From NCBI GenBank assembly GCA_028867145.1, contig JAGWGX010000006.1, positions 1 to 38,164 of the forward strand: a stretch of DNA of 38,164 bases, in the 5' to 3' direction. The number at the start of each line of letters is the position of its first letter. Position 1 is the stretch's first letter. Position numbers and translations under genes: made by a program. The notes beneath the pieces were generated by a model. That model did no database searches. It saw only the letters and a program-made list of their open reading frames with translations, and was not told the DNA's origin. Shown here piece after piece: positions 1 through 7,127 of this stretch. The DNA comes from Microcaldota archaeon (GTDB lineage Archaea > Micrarchaeota > Micrarchaeia > Micrarchaeales > CABMGC01).

Positions 1-246
1 CTTTACCTCGCTTGCGTTGTGAAGGGGAACCACGCAGCTTCCGTTGAGCGAGCCGTATGCGCAGCTCTGAGTTGAATTCACAGGGCCTGCGCCCCCGGAA
101 GTGGAGGAGACAACGAGCAAAAGCGCAACCAAAAGCACGACAAGCCCGATCAGGGCCACGTGTATGTTGTCAAGCCCGCCCATTTTGCCCAGCGGCCTGA
201 CCACTATTCCTGCTTCCTTTGCTGCTTTCTTTTGCTTTGCTTGCAT
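1..246 (-). CDS. N-terminal part of a single-TM protein, truncated by the window edge
   Basis: Manual minus-strand translation from ATG at 246: MQAKQKKAAKEAGIVVRPLGKMGGLDNIHVALIGLVVLLVALLLVVSSTSGGAGPVNSTQSCAYGSLNGSCVVPLHNASEVK..., open to base 1. Lys/Ala-rich N-terminus then one hydrophobic helix. Confidence 0.6.
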   Translation of the reverse strand, partial: MQAKQKKAAKEAGIVVRPLGKMGGLDNIHVALIGLVVLLVALLLVVSSTSGGAGPVNSTQSCAYGSLNGSCVVPLHNASEVK

Positions 247-257
247 ATGAAACACTA

Positions 258-345
258 CGGGCTCGACGGGATTTTCACAATTGTTTTGAACCCGTGACCT
301 TTGCCTTAGGACGGCATCGCTCTATCCAAGCTGAGCTACGAGCCC
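258..345 (-). tRNA. tRNA-Arg (CCU anticodon) with an apparent 13-nt intron in the T-loop
   Basis: Reverse complement folds as a cloverleaf: GGGCTCG acceptor / CGAGCCC, D-arm GCTC-AGCTTGGATA-GAGC, anticodon arm ATGCC-GTCCTAA-GGCAA (CCT), T-stem ACGGG/CCCGT. T-loop is 20 nt (TTCAAAACAATTGTGAAAAT) instead of 7 (TTCAAAT). Confidence 0.88.
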
Positions 346-399
346 AAACTTACTTTTGCTATAGATTATTTATAACCCTATCGGCACAAAATAGGCTTT

Positions 400-1716
400 A
401 TGACATCCGTACTCGTAGCCAAGTCTACTCTCTCAGGGGAGACGAGCAGCCACCCCAGCAAGAGCTACACTCACAGGGACATAATAATTGCGGCTCTGGC
501 AAAAGGAAGGAGCACGATAATAAACCCTCTTGTGTCAAGGGACACCGAGGCCTCAAGGCTTGCTGCGCAGTGCCTTGGCGCGATGGTCGAGAATGGGGTA
601 AACTCAGTAGAGGTTACAGGCACAGGAAAGGTGGAATTCCTTGACAGCCTCTTCTGCGCTGGAAATTCCGGAACAACGCTTAGGATAATGACCGCGCTTG
701 CGGCGCTTGATAGCAGGAGAATAGAGCTTTACGGGGACAAGAGCCTTAACAAGAGGCCAATGGATCACCTGACCTCCGCTCTTGATGCAGTTGGGGCCCA
801 CACGAAGCTTACAAAAACGCGCAGATGGACAGGAAAGAAGTATGTGACGGAGAGCACAGCGCCCGTTTTCGTGGAGGGGCCGGTGAAAGGGAGGGAGATA
901 GTGATAAACGGATCCCAATCAAGCCAGTATGTTTCCGCACTCCTTGTTGCAGCCCCGCTTGCAAAAAGCGGAATGGACATTGAGATAGAGGGAGGCGCAG
1001 TCTCAAAGCCTTACATGGACATAACCGTCACCACCATGAAGAAGTTTGGAATAAGGTTTGACATTGAAATCCCGCACAAAAGATACGCGATACAAAAGCA
1101 GGACTACAAGCCTGCGACGGTAACGGTGCCTACCGACTACTCGGGTATGGCATTCCCGATGGCTGCAGGAATACTGAGCGGCAGAGGTGTCACAATAAAC
1201 GCGCTTGAGGACGATCTTCCGCAAGGTGACAAGGAGATAATAGGAATCCTTGAGAGGCTTGGAGCAAAGATAAAGACAGGAGAGGGAAAGATTGAGGTCC
1301 ATCACTCAAAAATGCTTGAGGGCGGGGAGTTTGACCTTTCGAGCACGCCGGACCTCGTGATACCTGTCGGGATACTTGGAGTAATCTCCAAAAAGCCGCT
1401 TACAATAAGCAATGTCGCGCATGCGAGGAGAAAGGAGACTGACAGAATAAAGGCTCTTGCACTTGAGCTAAGAAAGGTCGGGATGAGGACAGATCAGTTC
1501 TATGACGGACTCACAATAGAGCGCTACAACGGTATCCATGGCGCCGTGCTGGAGTCATATGACGACCACAGGATGTTCATGGGCATGACAGTGGTTGGGA
1601 TGTACGCAGGAAACACCCAGGTGAACGGAATGGAATCCGTTAACGTCTCATTTCCCGGATTTGTAAAGGAGATGCAAAAGCTAGGTGCCAATATCAAAGT
1701 GCTTGCAAGAGGCTAA
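400..1716 (+). CDS. aroA: 3-phosphoshikimate 1-carboxyvinyltransferase (EPSP synthase)
   Basis: 438 aa; SKSYTHRDIIIAALA, GNSGTTLRIMTALAAL, KRPMDHL, GSQSSQYVSALLVAAPLA, RRKETDRIKALALELRKVG, YDDHRMFMGM motifs of AroA. Confidence 0.95.
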   Translation: MTSVLVAKSTLSGETSSHPSKSYTHRDIIIAALAKGRSTIINPLVSRDTEASRLAAQCLGAMVENGVNSVEVTGTGKVEFLDSLFCAGNSGTTLRIMTALAALDSRRIELYGDKSLNKRPMDHLTSALDAVGAHTKLTKTRRWTGKKYVTESTAPVFVEGPVKGREIVINGSQSSQYVSALLVAAPLAKSGMDIEIEGGAVSKPYMDITVTTMKKFGIRFDIEIPHKRYAIQKQDYKPATVTVPTDYSGMAFPMAAGILSGRGVTINALEDDLPQGDKEIIGILERLGAKIKTGEGKIEVHHSKMLEGGEFDLSSTPDLVIPVGILGVISKKPLTISNVAHARRKETDRIKALALELRKVGMRTDQFYDGLTIERYNGIHGAVLESYDDHRMFMGMTVVGMYAGNTQVNGMESVNVSFPGFVKEMQKLGANIKVLARG

Positions 1717-1719
1717 ATT

Positions 1720-3639
1720 TCACATCCTCTCTATTGGCTCTATTCCAAGCAGCCTTAGCGCATTTCCCATCGTCTGCCTAACGCAGCTTGTTATCTGCAA
1801 GCGCGTCTCCTTCGCATCTCCGCCATTTATGATTGGCATTTTTTCGTAGAACTTTCCAAATAGCGATGAGAGCATGATCACATAATCGGTGATTAGGTTT
1901 GGCCTGTACTCCTCTCCCACCTTCTCAACAAGTGATGGGAACTCCCCGATATGCTTTATTATTTCAAAGTCCTCTCCGCGGCTTATCGCCTTCGGATCTG
2001 GAGACCTGTTTTTGTATTCGCCCTTTTCCAGAACCCTTGTTGCCCTTGCGTATGTGTAGAGGCATGATGGCCCCGAGTCTCCTTCAAAGTTGAGCGCTTT
2101 CTCCCATGAGAAGGTTATCTCAGTTTCGGGGGCAAACTTTAGGAACTCGAACTTTATTGCTGAGAGCGCAACAGCATTTGCAATCATCTCAAAGGAGCTT
2201 TTGTCGGTTATTTTCTCGCTCTGCGAGACTATTTTGTATGCCGCATCTTTAACCTCCCTTAGCAGGTCATCGCCAGTGTAGTTCTTGCCGTCCCCCATCC
2301 ATGTGCCCTTTCTCGTGCTAAGCCCAGTCCCTGCAACAGTAACTCTTCCGTATGCAAGGTGTATCAGGTTCTTTGCGGCCTCCTCATGGCCCACAAGCGC
2401 AAACATCGCACGCATCACCTGCTGCTCGTACTTTTGCGAGGCATCTATTATGTTGACTGCCTTCTTGACGTTTCCAAAGTTGCGCTCCTCCCCAGAGCTT
2501 GAGGTGGTATAGAGGCTTTTTGAGTTCTGTTGCTTCTCTATGAATTTTTGGTACCTAAAGCCCGCTTCGATTATCCCGAATTTCCAGAGGTGGAAAGCAA
2601 AGTCCTTTGCGATGTATGTTGCGGCGCCGTTGCTCCTGACGATTATCTTTGCCTCTTCCTCGTTTCCTGCAAACTCCTTGTCGTATCTTGCGAGCCTGCC
2701 CATCTTGACAATGAGGGATCCCTTGTACTTTGTCTCATCGCTCGCCTTTTCCATCACTCCCTTCCTTGTAGCAAGCTCAAGCGCCTTCTCAAGCAGCTTT
2801 GCGCGCAGTATGTCGCTCTCCCAGATCATGACGTCATGGTAGATCTGGTAAGCGGATGCAGTCTCGCGCTGGGCGAGCATGCACCTTTGTGCCATCTCGC
2901 GCACCATCCTTGACTCCTCCGAGTTTAGGTCCTCAAGGCTTTTTAGCATCAAATCCATCTCATGCTTTAGGTCTGGCTGCGCTGCAAGCCTCTTGTTCAC
3001 CTCAACGTACTGCTCGCCAAGCCACTGGTCGTATTTTTTGTCGGGTTTTGCATCTAGGTTCTTTAGGCCCCAGAGGCTCTCGGCCATCTGCAGCCCAAGG
3101 TCATCAATGTAGTCCTCTCGCTCCACGAGGTAGGAATTAAATGAAAGTATGTTTGAGATCGCATTTCCAAGCACCGCATTCCTCACATGACCAACATGCC
3201 ATGGCTTGTTTGGGTTAACACTTGGGAACTCCACTATCACCTTCTCTTGTTTTCCAATCTCCGATGCACCGTACCTTTCCTTTTCACTATTAACAGCATC
3301 CATCACGAGCCTCGAGTACGCAACTCGGTCAAATGTTGCATTCACGTACCCGTTTAGCTCCGAAATCGTGAGTATAAGTTTTGTGGGCCTTGCTTCGGAT
3401 GCGACTCTTTGCGCTATCTCCCTTGGGCTTTTCTTGAACTCCTTTGCGAGCCTAAAGCAAATCGAGGTGCTAAGGTCCGCAATCTCGTTTTTTGGGGTGC
3501 TAAGTGTCGGGCTTAGCTCCTCCTCCCTGAGATCTATCCCAAAGGAGCCCTTTATGGACGCCTTGACTAGCCCTATGAACTCCGCCCTTACCTGCGCGGC
3601 AGGATTTGAGTGCATTTTATCACTTACCCTTCGAGTCAA
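1720..3639 (-). CDS. argS: arginyl-tRNA synthetase (start possibly at internal Met, MHSNPAAQVRAEF, about 3615)
   Basis: 639 aa; VEFPSVNPNKPWHVGHVRNAVLGNAISN (class I HIGH-type motif), VTVAGTGLSTRKGTWMGD, C-terminal anticodon-binding domain ending in ALRLLGIEPIERM. Confidence 0.94.
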   Translation of the reverse strand: MTRRVSDKMHSNPAAQVRAEFIGLVKASIKGSFGIDLREEELSPTLSTPKNEIADLSTSICFRLAKEFKKSPREIAQRVASEARPTKLILTISELNGYVNATFDRVAYSRLVMDAVNSEKERYGASEIGKQEKVIVEFPSVNPNKPWHVGHVRNAVLGNAISNILSFNSYLVEREDYIDDLGLQMAESLWGLKNLDAKPDKKYDQWLGEQYVEVNKRLAAQPDLKHEMDLMLKSLEDLNSEESRMVREMAQRCMLAQRETASAYQIYHDVMIWESDILRAKLLEKALELATRKGVMEKASDETKYKGSLIVKMGRLARYDKEFAGNEEEAKIIVRSNGAATYIAKDFAFHLWKFGIIEAGFRYQKFIEKQQNSKSLYTTSSSGEERNFGNVKKAVNIIDASQKYEQQVMRAMFALVGHEEAAKNLIHLAYGRVTVAGTGLSTRKGTWMGDGKNYTGDDLLREVKDAAYKIVSQSEKITDKSSFEMIANAVALSAIKFEFLKFAPETEITFSWEKALNFEGDSGPSCLYTYARATRVLEKGEYKNRSPDPKAISRGEDFEIIKHIGEFPSLVEKVGEEYRPNLITDYVIMLSSLFGKFYEKMPIINGGDAKETRLQITSCVRQTMGNALRLLGIEPIERM

Positions 3640-3764
3640 ATTCTTTTATAGCCTTTGGTGGCTTGTGGCGGTGGGAGCATCCAACTTTTGCTTTTTTTAG
3701 CTTAAGCCTTTTAGATTTTCCATGCCCATCTAAAAACGGGGCATTTCTCCCTTAAAGTGTTCAA

Positions 3765-4646
3765 ATGGTCAAGGTCTACAAGAGCAAGGAGAAGCTGGTG
3801 ATATACGTCCCATTTGAGGTAAGCACGGGGCTTAGCCTAAAGGAGGGGGACGAGGTCGATTTCTTCAAATACAACCAGAATGCGTTCATCTTCGCAAAGA
3901 AATCCGACATCACCGAGATGATAGTAGGGAAAAGGTCGCAGGGAGCAGAGCCGCAGACATCAGAGCAGGCTGACTCCGCAGGAGAGATTTCGGCTGAGGA
4001 TGTGAGCGTGCTAAAGAAGCTCGACACGCTGAAGTACGGCATGAGGACAAAGGAAAACGTCGTGAAAATGCTCACAAAGGAGGAGAGGATCACACTAAAG
4101 GGGCTTATGAAAAAGAAGGCGGTATCGCTTTTTGCAAAGGACAAGAGCAAGGAGCCGCTCTTTAGCATCTCGAAAGGAATTTACGATAAGTACCTGATGA
4201 GAAAGAAGGCAGGGGAGGCTTTGCAGCCCGTAAAAAACATGCAGCAAGTGGCAAGGGCCCCTGAGAGTAGAACAGGTTATCAAAGGCAGGATAACTCAAT
4301 GGGAATTGAAAATGAGAATGTCAAGATACTTGAGAAGAACGGATTCATTGTGCTTCCCTACGAGGCGGAGGCCTCCGCGCTCTCGCTTGCACTTGAGCAG
4401 AGCATCAGGAGGGGAATGGTCCTTGGGACAAGGTCGTTTAACAAGAAATTCTACATAATACTCAGGTCCTATTTTGACAGGCACGGCGCAAAGATACTAA
4501 AGGCGCTAAAGGACGGGGAGATGAAGGTCACGCAGATAGCAAGGGAGGTCGAGATAGACGAGGATGGGGCAAGGGCGATCCTTTATTTGCTTGCTGAGAG
4601 CGGGGATGTGAGCGAGAAGAAAAAGGATGTCTTCACGATTGCCTGA
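3765..4646 (+). CDS. putative DNA-binding regulator: AbrB-like N-terminus and winged-helix-like C-terminus
   Basis: N-term MVKVYKSKEKLVIYVPFEVSTGLSLKEGDEVDFFKYNQNAFIFAKK resembles SpoVT/AbrB swapped-hairpin; C-term AKILKALKDGEMKVTQIAREVEIDEDGARAILYLLAESGDVSEKKKDVFTIA resembles wHTH. Confidence 0.55.
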   Translation: MVKVYKSKEKLVIYVPFEVSTGLSLKEGDEVDFFKYNQNAFIFAKKSDITEMIVGKRSQGAEPQTSEQADSAGEISAEDVSVLKKLDTLKYGMRTKENVVKMLTKEERITLKGLMKKKAVSLFAKDKSKEPLFSISKGIYDKYLMRKKAGEALQPVKNMQQVARAPESRTGYQRQDNSMGIENENVKILEKNGFIVLPYEAEASALSLALEQSIRRGMVLGTRSFNKKFYIILRSYFDRHGAKILKALKDGEMKVTQIAREVEIDEDGARAILYLLAESGDVSEKKKDVFTIA

Positions 4647-4648
4647 TT

Positions 4649-4804
4649 TTATATTGTGGCAAAGTGGTCAAGCAGAAGGATCACAACCGCAAAGAGCGCA
4701 ATCACAATAAGTACCAGCTTTGCGTTCATGAGCGGCCCTTTTGATGGTGCATCGTACATGCTCATCACTCCTGCCTGGTTCTGCGGTGTTGATATTCCTG
4801 CCAT
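4649..4804 (-). CDS. secG: preprotein translocase subunit Sec61-beta / SecG (51 aa; not in supplied ORF track)
   Basis: Manual translation: MAGISTPQNQAGVMSMYDAPSKGPLMNAKLVLIVIALFAVVILLLDHFATI*. N-terminal 'QAG.M..YDA..KGP' then a single C-terminal TM helix is the archaeal Sec61-beta pattern. Confidence 0.85.
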   Translation of the reverse strand: MAGISTPQNQAGVMSMYDAPSKGPLMNAKLVLIVIALFAVVILLLDHFATI

Positions 4805-4841
4805 GTAAACACTCCTAATTCTCTAAAAGATTATTTAAACC

Positions 4842-6566
4842 TTAGTTAGCTCCTGAAACTTTTGTTTCATTCTCTACCTTTATTTTTTCTATGAACTCCT
4901 CCACTTTAACCCCAAACTTCTGTCCGCCGCTCCTTGTCCTCACCGCAATCGTCTGTGCATCCATCTCCTTTTGGCCCACAATTAGCATGTATGGCACCTT
5001 CATGAGCTGCGCCTCCCTTATCTTGTACTCAAGCGTCTTGTCCGAGACGTCTATCTCGACCCTCATTCCAGAATCTTTGAGCTCGTGGTATACCTTGCTT
5101 GCATAATCGTTTGCCCCCTCCGAAATTGAGATTACCTTTGCCTGGACTGGCGAGAGCCATGTCGGGAACTTTCCCTGGTAGTGCTCGATTAGTATGCCGA
5201 TGAATCTCTCAAGCGAGCCGTATATTGCCCTGTGAATAACCACAGGGGTGTGCTCCTTTCCATCCTCCGCGACGTATGAGAGCCTGAAACGCTTTGGCAT
5301 CTGCATGTCAAGCTGTATCGTTCCGCACTGCCACTCCCTCCCAATAGAGTCCTTTATGTCAATGTCAATCTTCGGTCCGTAAAACGAGCCTTCTTTCTCC
5401 TTTATCTCATACTTGAGGCCTTTTGCCTTTATTGCATTTTCAAGTATGCCTGTCGCAATCTTCCACTCCTCCTCGCTTCCCATATGGCTATCAGGCATTG
5501 TGGAGAGCTTTATCTTGTGGGTGAGCCCAAACACCCTGTACATCCTCTCAAGAAGCTCGAGCAGCTCGGTTATCGTCTCCCCCGCCTTTTCAGGTGTCGT
5601 GAATATATGTGCGTCGTCTTGGGTTAGTATCTTTACCCTAAAGAGCCCGCTTGCTACCCCGCTCAGCTCATTTCGATACAGAGGGTCGAAGTCGGACATC
5701 TTCACGGGAAGGTCGCGATAGCTCCACTTCCTTGACCTGTAGACAAGGAAGGTTGAGGGGCAGTTCATCGGCTTTAGCCCAAACTCCTCATCGCCAAGCT
5801 TTGTGAGGAACATGTCCTCCATGTAATGGTCGGAGTGCCCGCTCACTCCCCAGAGCACGGTGTTTGCAAGCGCAGGGGTGCTCACCTCAAGGTAGTTTTG
5901 CTTTGCAAGCTCTTCCCTGATGAAGCTTTTGAGTGTGTTGAAAAGTATGACCCCGTTGTTGTGCCAGTAGACCATCCCTGGCGAGACCTCCTGGAAGGAG
6001 AAGAGGTCGAGTTTCTCCCCGATTATCCTATGGTCTGTTTCAGGAAGCCCTGCAAAGTCGCTCTTCCTAATTCGCGCGAACATCTCATCCTCGCTTGCCT
6101 TCCTTGTCTCCTTGATTGCCTTCTTGTCAATAATAATCTGAGCAACATTCTTGGCCGCATTTGAGTAGTTCCTCGACTGCTCCGCAAGCGGATGCCCCTT
6201 GATCTTTAGCGAGTACTGCTTTGACCACCCAAACGGCGCCCTGAAAACTTCTATGCCCTCTTTTTTCGCCTCATCTTCCATCACTCCAAGCAGCCTTAGC
6301 GCATCGGACGGGCTTGAGAGGTTGCTGCTAAGGTGGGCGTACGGGTAGAGAAGGAGCTTGTTTATCCCCAGCTTTCTCAAGAACTCTTTTGCCTCGCTTA
6401 TAGCCTTAATCGCAATCTGCTCATCGTCGCCCTTCTCCACGGTGGTGAAGAGCACAAGCGTGTTTTCGTACCTGGACTTTATCTTCTGTGCCTCCTCGGC
6501 TAGCGCTATCTCCTTTTTTATCGGCTCGAACTCGATAAACTCGACGTGCTGCTGGAGGATCCTCAT
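4842..6566 (-). CDS. thrS: threonyl-tRNA synthetase (archaeal form with N-terminal editing-like domain)
   Basis: 574 aa; class II motifs (GLKPMNCPSTFLVYRSRKWSYRDLPVKMSDFDPLYRNELSG, REWQCGTIQLDMQMPKRF, HRAIYGSLERFIGILIEHYQGKFPTWLSPVQ). Confidence 0.94.
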   Translation of the reverse strand: MRILQQHVEFIEFEPIKKEIALAEEAQKIKSRYENTLVLFTTVEKGDDEQIAIKAISEAKEFLRKLGINKLLLYPYAHLSSNLSSPSDALRLLGVMEDEAKKEGIEVFRAPFGWSKQYSLKIKGHPLAEQSRNYSNAAKNVAQIIIDKKAIKETRKASEDEMFARIRKSDFAGLPETDHRIIGEKLDLFSFQEVSPGMVYWHNNGVILFNTLKSFIREELAKQNYLEVSTPALANTVLWGVSGHSDHYMEDMFLTKLGDEEFGLKPMNCPSTFLVYRSRKWSYRDLPVKMSDFDPLYRNELSGVASGLFRVKILTQDDAHIFTTPEKAGETITELLELLERMYRVFGLTHKIKLSTMPDSHMGSEEEWKIATGILENAIKAKGLKYEIKEKEGSFYGPKIDIDIKDSIGREWQCGTIQLDMQMPKRFRLSYVAEDGKEHTPVVIHRAIYGSLERFIGILIEHYQGKFPTWLSPVQAKVISISEGANDYASKVYHELKDSGMRVEIDVSDKTLEYKIREAQLMKVPYMLIVGQKEMDAQTIAVRTRSGGQKFGVKVEEFIEKIKVENETKVSGAN

Positions 6567-6635
6567 TTTGATACCTTTATTTTCTTTATGAATACAGGTA
6601 TAAATAATTATATAACCGCATAGAAGCTGAGTTAG

Positions 6636-7103
6636 ATGAATAGTTCGGCACCCATTATAATAGGGGTAATTTCCACGGTGCTGCTCATTGCGATAATCTA
6701 TTCTTTAACAACCCAAACAAAAACGGCAAGCTACTCCCAGTTTGGCATCGGGGGAAAGAACTTCACGCTGACTTATGTTGCGACAAACCAGGCTAGCTGG
6801 GAGCATGGGCTGATGAATACGACTATAACAAACGCGACAACGATGCTCTTTGTCTTCCCAACCCCTGCGAATTACCCCTTTTGGATGCTTGACACATACT
6901 CAAACCTGGACATGATCTGGATAAACGGAAGCACCTCATCTGGAAAAATAGTTTACATTGCGGCAAACGCGACAAGCTGCTTCAACCCAAACTTGTGCAC
7001 AATCTACAACCCCAACAGGCTTGCAAATTTTGTCATTGAGGCAAAGGCAGGATTTGTGAAAAGAAACAATGTGAGCCTCGGACAGGTAGTCTTGCTAAGA
7101 TAA
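6636..7103 (+). CDS. DUF192-family protein with N-terminal TM anchor
   Basis: 155 aa; TM helix IIIGVISTVLLIAIIYSL then EHGLMNTTITNATTMLFVFPTPANYPFWMLDTYSNLDMIWINGSGKIVYI, typical of the DUF192 core (GLM...MLFVF...FWM.NT...LD..FI). Confidence 0.75.
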   Translation: MNSSAPIIIGVISTVLLIAIIYSLTTQTKTASYSQFGIGGKNFTLTYVATNQASWEHGLMNTTITNATTMLFVFPTPANYPFWMLDTYSNLDMIWINGSTSSGKIVYIAANATSCFNPNLCTIYNPNRLANFVIEAKAGFVKRNNVSLGQVVLLR

Positions 7104-7127
7104 TTGGTGTTTCAAGATTGCCTGTTA

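Noticed and set aside
219-644. 141-aa ORF overlapping the tRNA and the start of aroA
   Set aside because: Reads through a tRNA gene and the out-of-frame start of a clear aroA; spurious.
1899-3700. Plus-strand ORFs within argS (and similar ORFs antisense or out of frame within thrS, valS, suf genes, aroA)
   Set aside because: Shadow ORFs in GC-moderate coding DNA; no recognisable family signatures.
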